Source: Lumnitzera littorea (Eukaryota; Streptophyta; Magnoliopsida; Myrtales; Combretaceae). Taken from it: 64,000 nt of DNA. Each line of letters begins with the position of its first letter. Position 1 is the stretch's first letter. Position numbers and translations under genes: made by a program. The notes beneath the pieces were generated by a model. That model was not told where the DNA came from. It searched no databases and worked only from the letters and a program-made list of their open reading frames with translations. The stretch is taken from NCBI GenBank assembly GCA_024138015.1, contig JAMXBB010000011.1, positions 66,292,308 to 66,356,307 on the forward strand, read 5' to 3'. Below are positions 11,586-25,072 of this stretch, one piece after another.

Positions 11586-14500
11586 TTAGACTTTGACGGA
11601 GCTGTCTCTTAAAAGAGGAGTTATATCACAAGCCGGTTCCGAACCAGAAATGCCGTCCTCATCGACCGAATCGGTTTCTTTGACTTTCCCCCACATTAGG
11701 ATGTAAAATCCGAGCACTATAACAACGCAACCAATCACACTGCAGAAAGAAAAAATTATTATGAATTCATGAGATCAATAAACTAGCTAAAGAGGTCTTA
11801 GCAAAAATAGTAATTTCATGAAATCTCATCATCATCAAGAATTAAATAAAATATTATTGTTGTCGATTATGTTGAAATAATCAGTCATAAAATGCAAAAA
11901 GAAATCCGTTGGTCATCCCCGTACAATTTTACCAACATTCAATGATCAGTGCTTATGCCCATATTTGTGATGGATTGCTAAGATATAAATATAAAATTAT
12001 TGTACTTTATCTAGTAGCTTAAAATTTTTAATTGGATGGCGGCAGGTGATTAAATAATCTTTTCTCACAAAAAGTATGATAAATTGCTAAATCCCTTATG
12101 TTTATTCCATGTCCTCGTATTATTCTTAGTTTTAAAATTGGGTTGTTAGAACCAGGTCCTTCAGAAAAAGGAAAAAAATATATTTTTAGACACCTCAAAG
12201 TTTAGAAATAATGAAACACTAAGCATAAGTATAATAAAATTTTCAAAAAGTAAAAGGATAAGAATACAAAAGAGTTCTCTTTTTTAATTATATGCAATTA
12301 TTTAATTTTAATATCATTTAATCATTTTATTCAAGAAAAAAAATTAAAAAAAAAAAAAAGGATATAAGGGGGTGTTTCATAAAGCTCAATTTTAGTGATA
12401 AAAAAGTTAAGCACATGGATTAAAAGTGCTTTGCAACCTATGCTAAAAATCATGTAGCAGGTTCATGTCCTTAGATTTGAATCTTTTAATTTATCATTTT
12501 CTCACTTTCCCTTAATCTATATTATAAATAAATAATTAGGATTATCTAAAACTTTGTAATATATATAATATTACCATCTTTCTTATAATCTTAACTGTAA
12601 CTTACATAGAAGAGAATTTCAAGAGGGTAAATTAAAATTAAAAAAATTCATTAAATCTCTACTGTACTTAAATCAAACAGGACTTTCTAGTGAACAAGCT
12701 CCATAAGTAAGGGAGGAAAACAAGGACTACCTTCCGAGATGTAGTGTTTCATGAAGAAACATGACCGTCATAAAAACGGCAACGGCTATGCCCAGAGGTT
12801 TGAACATGGCAACATAAACTGGTCCCTTCTTGTGCAAACACCATGTATGAACTGAAATCCGGAATATGCTACCAAATATTGCCTACAACATATGCAACCT
12901 AAGAAATTAGTTGTATGATATATTTGATTTACAGAATAGAATATGATAGTAATAAAATTGTAATTCTTTAAGAAAAGAATGGAAACAGATAATAGCTGTT
13001 TGTTATAATTATTTTAAGATATCACGAACAATAGATATATAAATATATTATAAATAAAAATTAAAAAATAACTATTCTTTTAATCCCATAAAGAGATTAC
13101 AATTGTTACTTCTTCAAAATAACTATTCTCCAATCAAACGTGAAAGTAGGTGGGTAAGTGAAGAATAACAATTCTAGTTCACCCTAACAAAATTAACAAA
13201 ACCTGCCATTAATATACCTCTGGTGGGACTAAGTTCAACTGATATGCACAAGACAATCTCATTGTCTACACACACTCATATATGTCATTATGCCAATCAT
13301 ACTCCAACCTTTTTTAGATACCATAACATCCTAACTTGCAAAAGGATAGGACAAGAGGATTTAGCAATAACAAGGATTCTCCTCACCGTGTATACTATAG
13401 CAATTATCTCAATGCTAGAACTTAGTTTCCAGGCATTCATGTCTGTTTCCACGAAGAGGGAAAAGATTGCACTCTGAATTGTGATGGCCACAGTGTAAAA
13501 GAACACAACGGTCATCTCTTCCGGATACTCCTTCATGATCGCAGCCTGAAAGTATGAGATTACATTCATCATAATGGAAAGAGTAAATTAAAGCAAAACC
13601 GCAGGAAAAGTATTAAAATTATAGAAAGGCCCGATTTTCTAAAATATTGCATTGATACTCCTGGAGGAATGTTAAATCGGAAGATCTTTTGCTCCATTGC
13701 AGTGCCAAATCAATAAAAACGAAGATGGAAAGTCGATAACTGGTTTTTACCTGAAAAATGTTCCAAACTGCGCTAGATAGGCAAACAAGAGCAAGGAGAA
13801 AACCTCCGAGTATCCACTGAGAGTTGGAAGAGAGCATATGCTCGTTGGAGAAGTTAGGTGGTGATGACCCTGCGAAAATAGGAGGACCCTTGTAGAGAGT
13901 GACGATGAATGCTCCTAGTACTGATATGATTGCTCCCAATGACTTAGCTTGGCTGCTACATCTTCCTATATCAAATTTCTCCATCCTAATTTATCAAATG
14001 TAATAAACTGAAGTTAAAGACAGTAAGCGTATCTTCAATTGAATGAATGATCAGAAACATGATCAGAGGAACAAAACAACCCATGAAAGATGGGATGAAG
14101 TTGAATCGAATCAAATCGTGAAATTCTTGTTCCAGCTATGTTGGAGCGACCAAACATAACAACATTTGAGAGAATACACAGCCGGACAAACTAATTATTC
14201 CTGAAAAGTGAAAAACATACCTGAGAATGACCGCGAGCAAGAAGGTAAAAATAGGAATTAAATTTCCCATTGCTGAAGATAGAGTAGGAGAACTATACTT
14301 GACTCCTGTCAAGAACATTATTTGGCCTGAACTCCTGCAGTAACATCAAATACAAACAATTAACAAAAATCGAAAAAGAAAACAGCAATGAAAGAGCTCC
14401 TGCAGATGTTTATTATAATCTCTCTGCAACTTTTCGAGGTCAAGATATACCCTATTAGACCCAGAAAGAAAAATTTGAGCAGTAATGTAGCAGAGAAAGG

Positions 14501-14788
14501 AGCCCGATCCTTTCTGCAAAAGAGTTTCAGCAAAAATTCCACCTTAGCACCAACAATGTTTAGGTAACTGCTAACATATACATATGTATGACAAGACAAA
14601 TACCTAGGGAAGACAAAAGGCAGGAGAATAAGCGAACCCAAAGCATTGTAATAGACAACAGATACTAGATTACTCATCCCTTTTGCCAGTGCAGCTTTGC
14701 TCAAGGTTGATACACCAACATCGCTGCACTCGACTGCTATCATGGCCAAGAATGGAAGAGCACCCTGTGAAGAAGACTTCCTCCCCAT
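11586..14788 (-). CDS. WAT1-related / UMAMIT membrane transporter (EamA family)
   Basis: Predicted plant drug/metabolite-transporter superfamily protein (nodulin MtN21 group). Family members are multi-pass carriers of amino acids or auxin at the plasma membrane or tonoplast; the substrate here cannot be told. Exons (minus strand): 14788-14604, 14513-14451, 14334-14221, 13985-13751, 13545-13387, 12882-12731, 11739-11586. All introns are GT-AG and every junction keeps frame, giving 353 residues, normal for the family. Recognisable blocks: N-terminal ALPFLAMIAVEC; KYSSPTLSSAMGNLIP at about residues 95-110, the family's hallmark first-EamA motif; RMEKFDIGR at the next junction; VHTWCLHKKGPVYVAMFKPL in the second EamA repeat; and a short hydrophilic C-tail ending TPLLRDSSVKV. 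Hydrophobic segments fit about ten membrane spans. The start is the first ATG of the conserved N-terminus. No TATA box was obvious upstream. Confidence 0.92.
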
Positions 14789-15959
14789 CTTAATGTCGGG
14801 AGCTGATAGTTCTTCTCCTGTCTTCTTGAGACGGCAATGAAACTGAAATCATCAGAGTAGTTGGAAAGATCTGATAAAAGGTTTCTTGGATGGTAGTGAT
14901 TGATTATTCATCGTCCGCAGTAAACTAATGCTCGATTAAGACAAAAAAGCAACTCTTCTTTAGGTTTCGAACTAACCACTCTAATATAACAAAACAAAAG
15001 ATTGGTGGGGGCATAATTCATAACGGGTCCCACCATTCATTGTTTGAAAACGTAGTGTGTGATATGTATAAATCGAGGGTAAGCACCTCTTTTTCAACGT
15101 ATCTTCTCCTGTTTGGATTTTTTTTTTTTTTTCCATTTATATGTAGGTTTAATTTTTATATAAATCAATAATGTAAAATTTGAAGTGACTCCAATAGTTC
15201 AATCCAGTCATAAAATCGGTTCAATTATGATTGAACTACGGTTAAATTTGATTTTATCTCTTTAATTTTTAGCTCTATCACAAATTCAAATCAACTATTC
15301 AAACCGATTTTAATAATATTAGTATACACATCTCTAAACATTATTCTTTGTTGATTAAGAATGAATATACATCAACTTCCTTATATAAGATCGAGCACAA
15401 CATGTTAAGTTCTTTTTGTAAAAGTTTGCATTTATAAAAACATCATAACTAGTGAAAAAGAAAGTATTTATAGTTTCTATCAGTAATTTTTTGTTCCCAT
15501 TTTAGAATAGCAAAATTCCTTTGATAATTAGAAAGTAATTAAAATTGATAGTAGGATAGTTAACGTTGAAAGCATTTAAATACCAAATCGTCTAATATAA
15601 TATATGGTTGGATATATAATTAAAGCAAACTAGAGTATCAATATAAATAGAGTTAAGGTGATAGTGTGTCAAAATAAAGAATCATTCTGAAATGTTGTAT
15701 CAAAAGACACGTATCAAAAAGTGACTAAAGGCTTATAGGGTGGTTGGTTTTAGCCGAAATGAATCATAAAGCAGCTTAATAGTTGCAAGATTCGACTCAA
15801 AAGGGGTTAGGGAAAAGTCAAGGATTGAGGTTGACTAGACTTGGATCAAGTCTAAGCTCATTCTTTCTAAATTATTCAAGTCTTCTTCGAGCTGGACAAC
15901 TCGACTTGGACAAATATCTAGGGCTTAGCAGATCGAAAACCGTATAGACCTGCACTAGC
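14789..15959. other. UMAMIT upstream region and AT-rich spacer
   Basis: Contains the presumed promoter and 5' UTR of the UMAMIT gene next to 14788, but no convincing core promoter element. The rest is noncoding AT-rich DNA. From about 15740 the composition changes towards the gypsy element on the right. The left LTR expected for that element is not visible here. Confidence 0.5.
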
Positions 15960-15989
15960 GTTCAACACTCAGGTCAGTTGAAGTGTAAT

Positions 15990-17000
15990 AATCCTAAGTG
16001 AGTGATAAAATCTTTGTCTCTAACCGGTTCTCAAGCTAGTAATCAACAAGTAAGTCCTTATAGTCATCTAGCTCAACTCCGAGTAAAGGGTCCATAGGGT
16101 TGATTCCTATCAAGTGATTTCCCTCCAAACTCTCTTCCCTAGCTGCAGGACCAACTACCATTCCCATGGGCAAGGTCGAGTTCAAGCCATAGACAACCTT
16201 AAATAGGGATTAGGTAATAGAATTGTAGGTAGATCTATTATACGTGGACTCTACAATGGGCAAACATAAGTCCCAATTATGCTAGTTCTTGCCTACTATA
16301 GCTTGCAGTAACATCCCTAAGTTCCTATTCACCTATTTAGTCTGTCTGTCAATTTGAGAGTGACAAGAGGTGTTGAGCATCGATTTCATTTTAAGTCTCC
16401 ATTACATTATCTTCTAAAAGAAACTTGTAAACTTCAAATCTCAATCCGAGACAATACTATGGGGAACTCCATAAAGTTGTACAATCTCCTACAAGAAAAA
16501 GTTAGCAATATATAAAGCCTCATGGGACTTTTGGCATTGGATGAAGTTCACCATTTTGCTAAACCAATCTACTACAATTAAGATGGAGTCATGATGTTAA
16601 GCAATCCATGATAGTCTGAGCATAAAGTCCATGCTTAGGTTGGTCTAGGGTTGGCTTAGTATTGGTAAAGATGAGTACTCCCCATAAGGCTCCTTCTTCC
16701 CCTTAGCTTTCTTATACATCGAGCACCTTTCTAACATGTGATAGACATCCTTCATTATCCTATGCTAGAAGAAATGCTTTTTTAGCAGCTCATAGATCCT
16801 TTTCACCCCAAAATGGTCAACTAGTCCTCCAAAATGGTCTTCTCAAACTAGCAACTCCCATAGTAGCTATTTTAAGATGCATAACCAACCTCTTTTGTAC
16901 AAGTAGCCATCATCGTAGTAGTATCCATCCATAACTAGTCCATCTTTGCACTTTGCCACAATTGGCGAAAAGTATCCACCCTATTCATATAGCTCGATCA
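15990..17000 (-). pseudogene. Integrase remnant (Ty3/gypsy)
   Basis: On the minus strand, an ERCSMYKKAKGKK block at about 16680-16740 corresponds to the second half of the integrase zinc-binding region. DSILIVVDWFSKM at about 16545-16590 is the start of the catalytic core, and KVVYGLNSTLPMG at about 16165-16200 corresponds to the region following the core. Interrupted by stops. Confidence 0.8.
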
Positions 17001-17170
17001 CACATTTTGAAACCAAATACCTTAGCCTACAATTGGGTGATCAGTACCTACCATCGAAATAAAGCATCTGCAACCAGAGAGGCAATGCCTTTCTTGTGCT
17101 TGATTACATATAAAAAGATCTCTGGGAAATCTACCTAATTCACTTACCGTCGTTAGAGTTTCTGTTGGCC

Positions 17171-17401
17171 TTAAAGGTACTTTAGGGACATAGATTTAGC
17201 ATAAATCACAAATTCATGAAGCAACAAATAATGTTGCCATACAGTGATAGCTTGAACAAGGGTGTAAAACTCATTCTTGGATACTATGTATTCTAAGGCA
17301 ACACCTTTAAGCTTCTCATTGAAGTATGCAATGAGTCGACGTTCTTGCATGAGTACAACTCCAATCACAACTCTAAAGGCAAGGATTAGACCTGTTGTCA
17401 A
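17171..17401 (-). pseudogene. RNase H remnant (Ty3/gypsy)
   Basis: A 76-codon open stretch with the typical gypsy RNase H run: VVLMQERRLIAYFNEKL, then NEFYTLVQAITVWQHYLL and a final SLKYL. It is a fragment of the polyprotein, not a standalone gene. Confidence 0.88.
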
Positions 17402-17649
17402 CTTCCTCTTGATCTCATTAAAGCCTTACTAAGCTCAGTATGCCCATCTAAACTGTTCACCTTTCTTGATCATCTCAATAAGAGGGGCTATGATGGCATT
17501 AAAGTTGCAAATGAACCATTTATAGAAGGATGCAACCCTATGAAAACTTTTGAGATTGGCTGCACTCTATGGAGTCAGCCAACTAACTATGGCATTGATC
17601 TTCCCATCATCTACCCATACTCTACCCTTCCCAATTACGAATTCAAGGA

Positions 17650-18150
17650 ATATTACCTTTAGCACACAAAAGGCATACTTCTTCAAACTACCGTATAGCT
17701 TTTCAACTCAAAGTATGTCTAACACTTCTTTGAGGTGATCAACATGCTTGGATAATACCTTACTATAGATCAATATGTCATCAAAGTAGACTACAACACA
17801 CTTGTTGATCTAGTTGTGTAGCACATGGTTCATCAATCACATAAATATGCTTGATGCGTTGGTCAATCCAAATGGCATGATCTTATAGCCCATATCATGT
17901 TTTAGAAGCAGTATTCCGCTCATCCCCTTCCTTCATTTGGAATTGATAGTATTCAATCTTCAAGTCTATTTTCAAGAAATTTAGGCTCCATGCAGCTCGT
18001 CTAGCATGTTGTTTAATTGAGGAATTAGATACTTATACTTCATAGTGATTTTGTTGACAACTCAACTATCTAGACATATTTTCCATGAACCATCTTTCTT
18101 TAGCACGAGTAATGTAAGGACGGCACACAAACTAGTGCTCTCTCATAATT
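17650..18150 (-). pseudogene. Reverse transcriptase remnant (Ty3/gypsy)
   Basis: Reading the minus strand shows GSWKMCLDS and VNKITMKYKYLIPQL at about 18000-18100, then KIMPFGLTNASSIF at about 17840-17885, then the catalytic YFDDILIYSK at about 17765-17800. The YxDD-type active-site block is intact, but stops such as the one after IFM break the frame. Confidence 0.88.
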
Positions 18151-18679
18151 CCTTTCTTTATTAGTCTATCCACCTGCCATTTAAGTTCCTTGGCCTCATT
18201 GGGATTCATACAATACACAAGTCAGTTAGACACACTCACACTAGGCTATAGATCTATAACATACTCAATCTTTCGCAAGGGCAGTAGTCCCTTAGGCAAT
18301 TCATCAGGGAATTAACCTTAGACCTTGGCGAATACTGAATTTAGTTTGGTAACTTTCATCAACTGCTTGATTACTAACAAGAATTCAAGGTTAGCCCCCT
18401 TTAGAGCCTATTCTACATCACCTTGACTCATGTGTAAGTTTTTCTTCTAAGCTTGGTTGAGGTTAGCTTAAGCCTCATATACCTTCTATGGCATCATTTG
18501 GTAAAGAATTACCCTCTTCTCATCCTTTTAGAATAGATACGTGTTCTTATAACCATCATGTCATACCTGTTGTTTAGACATCTTAGGTTGGTTAAGTAAG
18601 ACTTAGGTAGCATGCATGGGTAGCACAATAGAGAGGATCTCATCCTTATATTTATCCCCAATAGAGACCAAATTACAAG

Positions 18680-19770
18680 CTTATTATGTTACATGCAAGT
18701 TTCCCTCTCATTTAAATAATGGAGTTTGTAAGGTCGAGGGTAGGAGACAGTCAACAACTTCAATCATGAAACTAGGCTAGCCATGACCACATTAGTACAA
18801 ATCCCATTATCAAGAATCAACACACACAAACTCCCTTTCACACGACACCTGATGTAATATGTTCTCCCTTTAAGCCTCTTCCTCAATCAGAACTGCACTA
18901 TGTATCTGCCTTACCACAATGGTCAAAAATTGTCCTTTCTTAGTTAAAGCTATGGCTACTTCCTACTCATAAAACTCATCTAAGATTCTTCCAATGTCTT
19001 CCTCTTCATCAACCTTCTCTTTCAGGTCTTCCTTATTAGCACTCTTGAGCTCATCTCCCTTCATCACCATCACTCCTTTGTTCAAACACTAAGATGTGAT
19101 GTGGTCAAAGCCAAGACATTTGAAACACTTGATCTCTCGGATCTTCCATCTTAAGCTCTATCGAACATCCTTCACTTCATACTCAAGGGCCTTAGCATTT
19201 CCTTGACTGTCATTAGGCCAATCAGAGATCATACCATATTGGTCCATGTCTCAATTGTATCCAGGTCAACTAAATTGAGGTCGAATTGATGGAGGAGGTT
19301 CGTCAATAGGAGTTCAACTCAGTTATGCATACCTTTACCACTTAACCACTTGTGCAATCTAGGTGACCACATCTAAGGAAACAATCATAAACCTCTACAA
19401 TGTTCTAAATGTCATATCTTAGTCTAAAGATGAATCTGGAAACTGTCGTCACTTTAGGCCCATCTACATCACATCTGATCAATAGTATCTAGAAGCCTCC
19501 GAGCTATTCAACCACACTCTTTATTCCCTATTTTAGCTCTTAAGGCCTCTTAAATGTGTCTTACTCATAGTGGTTAAGTATGAAGTAACCCCTTATCACA
19601 CGCTTCATCTCATTCTAAGCTCTTACTTTACGTCAACCATCTTGCCTTTAGAAGGCCTGTAGTTTTTTGCACCACATATTTGCATATCCTGTAATTTCTA
19701 GGGAAACCAACCAAACTATTAAGGTATCTTATAATCATAGCAATCAAATATCTTCTCAATCTTTCCCTCC
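18680..19770 (-). pseudogene. gag-protease remnant (Ty3/gypsy)
   Basis: The gag capsid-like block reads VWLVSLEITGYANMW at about 19700-19750 and RVIRGYFILNHYE at about 19560-19600. The zinc knuckle reads CFKCLGFDHITS-stop-C at about 19085-19130, with a stop where Gln is usual. A protease-like LILDNGICTNVV motif lies at about 18790-18830. Confidence 0.8.
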
Positions 19771-20763
19771 TAATCAAAGTATTCATAAGCACTACCGACA
19801 CAAGTAAAGCTTAGTACCTAGAGCTTAACATTGTTCATGCCCCTCGAAGTTAGGGCATGAGGTTCCTCAAAGTCATAAAAGTTGTTGTCTTCATCTTCCT
19901 TTATATCATCCAACTTTATTCTCCTCCTAACACGATGACCATCTCCTCTATTCCTCCAACTAGGTTCGGAGTTGCGTAGAACTGTTCAGCTACTTTCAGT
20001 CAACAGTATACTCCTACTTGCCTACCCTGAGTAAATCGGGATCTACTAGAACAGGTCAGAGGTTGGCTCAAGTGGTGCCCGCAGGTCAACCATTACCCTA
20101 AACCACCTTGGTAGGATGGTTATTGGCTATCTATCGTATAAAGGTAGTCATCTTGGCCACCATTATGACTAGATTGTCAAATTTTTCATCAATGGTTCTA
20201 AGGGTTTGATTTCCTTATCGTCCTCAACTTAGAGCATCACTCTCAACATCAACAAGGCCATTGTGAACACTTAGATTCAATACAATTCACTTCTTCACTA
20301 TCATAACAACTTCAAAACACCCTGCTTCAACTCGAAGTTTGCATGCACCTCAATTAAACCATAGCTTACACTATAGTAGCCATAACCTAGGAACTAGCAC
20401 ACTCCGCATGGCACTACCAAGCGATAGCACCACCACCAATACTTTAACACCCACAACACTACTCAAACCCTTCACGAATATCCAAACAATGATAAGAACG
20501 AACTTAGGAATAATTGAAATTAAAGCAACACAATCTAGAACCTCACAATCACACAATACCACATTTTTTTTTTTTTAGATACAAAAACAAAGCACAACAG
20601 GTCACAAGTACACCCACAAATAAAATACTCTTGATACCCATACAGTACACTAACACAGCTTACTATAATCATAATACCATACACTGATCTACTACATAGT
20701 ACCTCAAACTTAAGGAACACAACACATATATACTCGCAATCATAACCTCAAACTTTGATACTA

Positions 20764-21313
20764 TAATAAGTATGGTGTGCCTAGGGCAATCTACAGCCAC
20801 TAAGGTTTACGATGAATCTGTAGGTCCTTCTTAATAAAGAAGAAAATGTGAAGGGAAAGCTAGCTAAACCTAATTAAACCTAGGATATTACTCGTTAAGG
20901 TTCACAAGTGGACTCAATCCACCCAATCGAAATGACTCACATATGGGAGGAAGGAGGTTACTTGCCACTAATTCCCTAATTAGAGAAGGAACTAGATAAG
21001 AGTAGAAGCAAAGGATTATCAAAGCTTACAAGCTTATGGAAAAATAGAGGAATATTTAATATTTAATAGCATTTAATAAGTCAAAGATGACCACCAATAC
21101 ATTTACATGCCATTTTATAGTTGCTAATGAAGGCAATGTATACAAAAGGAGAATGACTAAAGATAACAATTCAAAAGTAGTAAGTTACATGTACAAATAA
21201 GGGGCACAAAAGGAATAATCAAAGAATAGAAGCTTCATTGGCGGAATCCCCTAATCTCGAGCAAAACGTGAGGTACTAAGTTGTTAACTAGGGCTCTAGC
21301 AAAAGAAGACAAG
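20764..21313 (-). repeat. Partial 5' LTR of the gypsy element
   Basis: Starts taataagtatgg directly beside the primer-binding site, comparable with tgataaggatcc at the starts of the other LTRs in the window. It is interrupted at 21313 by the left LTR of the Tat/Ogre element. The missing part may lie beyond 33694. Confidence 0.55.
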
Positions 21314-23613
21314 TGTAGAGCTTAAAATTTTCCATTTTTCCATTGTCCTTAATTTAATTTAAACTAAACCCTATACCTATTTAGTTTAAAATCTCAACTA
21401 AAATTAAGGAAACCTAATTTCTTAATTATTTTCTTTAAAAAAAAAAACTTGGAGTTGCCACCCGATAAAATCGGGAAAAGGTGATTAAATTATAATCAAT
21501 CAAGCAAATCAATTCTAATTTAGCCACTAGCTTGCGTTTTAAAAAAAAAAAATTAAGAAACCAAGTTTTCTTAGGTTCGTAGCTATCCTATTGAATCCAA
21601 ACAGGTACCATTCTAACATTGCGAAATTAAATTTATTTTTCAAATCACTCATCTATTCACAAATAGCAATGGAAATTACATTTATTTTACAAAAAAAAAA
21701 AAGTTATTCTACAACGGGGAAAAAAAAATAATTTTATATTTTAAGTCTTCTCAAAGGTACTTACATACCAACTAATCAGGATCAAACTATCATAGTTTAT
21801 TTTAAAAAATTTAGTGGGTTGGTTGATTTTAAACTTGAAAATGGTCAAGTTTATATTTCAATGAATTTATTTTTTCTTTACAAAAATTCTCGGAGAAGAT
21901 TGCTAATTTGATTTCGCTTTCGTTTTAAAATTCCTATGAGTATAATTTTGGAAAAAGGGTTCATCATTTTTTTATTTCGAGAAAAATAATTTTTCTAAGT
22001 TACAAAATAATTATTATTTTACTTCTTTAAACTTACAATTAGCCAATTTTTGGAAACAAGCTCTTTCTGGAAAAACTAAAAAACTTGATTTCATGAAAAG
22101 GATTTTTCTTTTTTCTTTTTTTTTTTAGAAAAGATAATCCCATAAGTTCTAAATAATTAATAAAAGAGAACAGCTATTCAATATTATATCCTTGTTTATA
22201 TATATATATGCATAAAACTAAATAAACAAAATAAAAATAAAAAATAAAAAGAAAGGGAAGAGAGCACATACTTTGGTTTGGGTTGAGTTGGATCTGGATT
22301 TTCCCAAAGAGGTAGAACTTAAACACTCCCTTGTATCACCTTCTAGACATGATTCTAGCTAATCTCTTCACTGAAACAAATAGGAAACATGATATTTTTG
22401 CTTTTTTAATTGGATTTAAGGGAGGTAGGAACAATGCCTCGAGTTGTTGTGGTCGTTTCTAGGGTGTTCGAAATTTAGAGGTGATGGCAGATGAAGATGA
22501 TGGTAGCTCTTGATAGGGTAGCTCTTAGTAGAGTGGCTAAGGGATATTTGAGTGCGAGAGAGTGGAGTGTTTGGGATTTGGGGACACCACAAACACGACC
22601 CTATAGTGGTTTTCAGTATGGATGGCTACAATGAGGTTATTTCTAGAGAGAGAAACTCCTCATTTTAGAGCAAGAAAACTTCAATTGGGTGTATTTTTGT
22701 GAGTTTTTTATTGTAATCTCTACATAAAGTGAAGCATGGCACCTTATTTATACTAATGGAGTCTAGATTTAATTTGAGAAAGTGTAAAAATGGAAGATCA
22801 CAAGTATAAAGGCCTAATATGTGCCTACTTGACCCAGCTTCGAATTTTGAGAAAAGTGTTAGTTTGAGTGATGGAAATGGGAAAGAACACATCAATAATC
22901 AATGTCTACATCTTGGATTTGGAGGAAATTTCCCAAAGAATGGAGTTTTTACAAATTTCATATAAATGTGTTAATATATTATTTCCTTTTTCAAGTCTAA
23001 ATTAATCTACGATTTAGGAAAATTAGAATGCATTTTTTGTCCCAATTTAGAGTATTTTATGTGTAGTTTCCAAAAACACAACATTCGGGTTAATATTGCA
23101 AGATATAGATTAGGAACACGGGTTAAAAATGGAGGGTTTGAATTAAGGATTTTCCTTTTAAGTTTTGGAAACTGTAATTTATAACAGGTAAAAGGAAAGA
23201 AAGAAAAAAAAAAAAAAGGAAGAAGGATGAGGTGCATATACGTATGGGGCACATGCTACATATCTATTTGAAAAGAAAAGGTAGGCGCAAAGCGCTTGCT
23301 TGCTTTTGCGACTTCGTAACAAATGATCAATGCTTTGGCCCTGATCCAATCCGATCTTCCCCCTTTTTTTAATAAAATAAAATAAATGGACAAAAATTAA
23401 ATAATAAAATAACACCACACCTACGCCCAAGCCCAATTGTACGAATTATGTACATACTAAAAATAATTTTTTGAAAACTCACCTAAAGATAAAAATAAAG
23501 TAAAATAATAAAATAACTAAAAAAAGAAGAAGACTTATTTAGGTACATTCTAACAACACTAAAAATTTGAGATAAAAACTAAAATTGCGAGAGGCAAAAA
23601 TGGGATGTCTACA
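21314..23613 (-). repeat. 3' LTR of the Tat/Ogre element
   Basis: Begins tgtagagcttaaaatttt and ends gatgtctaca. It aligns along its full length with 31367-33693. Shared landmarks include gataaaatcgggaaaaggtg near 21463, the caaatcactcatctattcac block near 21643, and gtgaagcatggcacc near 22729. Confidence 0.88.
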
Positions 23614-24014
23614 GCTACTCCACTTTGTAGTGGAGTTTGAGTAAAACTACACCACAAAGACAAAAGAGATGCCATTTTGCCCTGAGTGTAAATTATTCCT
23701 AATAAACACTATAACTAGCTGGCTATCCTAGGTTCGATACATTAACGATTTGGTGAAAGAATATAGCACTTTGAGAGCTGACAAGAATCCTAAATGGAAG
23801 ATTGATTTAGAACCTGGTCGTGCTTTTCGAAGCTGACTAACCTGGGCGGGACCATCTCTAAGAGACTAGTAACCCTAAATGGAAGATTGATTAAGAACCC
23901 AATCGTACTTCTCTAAGCCGACTAAGCCAACTAACCTAAGTGAGAGCATCTTTAAAGAACTAGCAACCCTAAATGAAGGATCAATTTAGAACCCGGTCAT
24001 GCTCCTCTGAGCTG
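23614..24014. repeat. Left part of the 85-bp tandem array
   Basis: After a short leader, roughly three degenerate units run to 24014, where a solo LTR splits the array. Each unit has the landmarks actagcaaccctaaatg, agatt/c-atttagaac and ctctgagctgactaa. Confidence 0.8.
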
Positions 24015-24019
24015 ACTAA

Positions 24020-25072
24020 TGATACAAATCCCATGGATGAACACACGGAACCCAGTATCACACGAAAACTAATAGATGGGGTCTAGACCGCAAGATAGCC
24101 TGAAGGATAAATAAAAGTCGATAGTTTAGCAATCTTGTATACTCACTTTACGAATACGACACACCATAGAACTACACAAGGACTTGAGACTTGTCGGATG
24201 TGACATACTAGTCCAAGTAATAAGGTTGCTCACCACAATCTTTGCTAAAGAGATTAATAAGAGTGGATAAAAGAGAGATTCTAAGAGAAAAGTTTCAAGG
24301 GTTTTTCATTAAATATCAAAGTCTGTCTAAAACCCTATGTAAGTGTTCTATTTATACAAAATGGTAAAGTTGTAAATAAATGAGTAAAAGGATGCCCTAG
24401 TGGCATTCCAATAATTATAAATGAGACATGAACAACAACTAAGGGAAAATACAAGAAAAAGGGAAATCCAAACAACATAAGTAAAATGGGTAACTACACA
24501 AGTTCTTTGGGTGAAGGGCTGATGCTGGATTCTAAGGAGCTATTAGAGACCCTAGAGCCTTTATTTAGGTGGACTTAAGCTTTCTGGATGGTCTATCTTA
24601 TCCGGGGCCGATTTAATATGTTCATAGCTGACCTAATGTTGCTGAGGCTGACCTAACATGATAGTAGCCGACCACACATGACCATGCTGATCTGACATGG
24701 ACATGCCCGACCTGTTTGGAGCTGACCAATTGAACCAAGCAAAACTAGCTAAGCCAAGCTGGAAAGGTAAGACAAACCTGGTATACTTAGGAAGGCCTAA
24801 TGAAAAAAAGCATAATCAATCAGGATAGAACTTTCCAAGCAAGGTAGGTCTTCCTGTATGGATGAAGCTCATAGACAAATCTCTCTGAGGGCTCGGTTAG
24901 GGTAAAGCATGGCACATTTAACATTACAGGGTAAACCTAATAGAGCAGGGCAGGCCATTCAGTGCTGATGGAGCTTATAGATAGGTCAAACATTCAAGCG
25001 AAGCTCATGAACAGGCTTCCCATATAGTCTAAAATAAGGCCTGTCATTAGATCGGTACCTAGAATCCTATTA
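24020..25072 (-). mobile_element. Solo LTR inserted in the tandem array
   Basis: A 1053-bp segment starting tgatacaaatccc and ending gaatcctatta interrupts the array. It is flanked by perfect 5-bp target duplications actaa (24015-24019 and 25073-25077). Its ends resemble the tgata...gattcccatca termini of the LTRs at 54149 and 58230, with the final CA mutated to TA. It contains no coding sequence. A single LTR with target duplications is what LTR-LTR recombination leaves behind. Confidence 0.85.

Larger units (their letters stand above)
15960..21313 (-). mobile_element. Decayed Ty3/gypsy retrotransposon, 3' end truncated
   Basis: Minus-strand order is gag, protease, RT, RNase H, integrase, the Ty3/gypsy order. 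A degenerate initiator-Met-type primer-binding site at 20752-20763 (minus TAGTATCAAAGT) marks the internal edge of a 5' LTR starting near 20764. That LTR is cut at 21313 by the Tat/Ogre element. The matching 3' LTR was not found near 15.0-16.0 kb. Stops are frequent and many look like CAG-to-TAG or CGA-to-TGA changes. Confidence 0.85.

Noticed and set aside
23007..23436. Overlapping minus-strand ORFs rich in Phe and Leu
   Set aside because: They lie within the LTR and come from A-rich runs; the paired LTR does not preserve the same protein.
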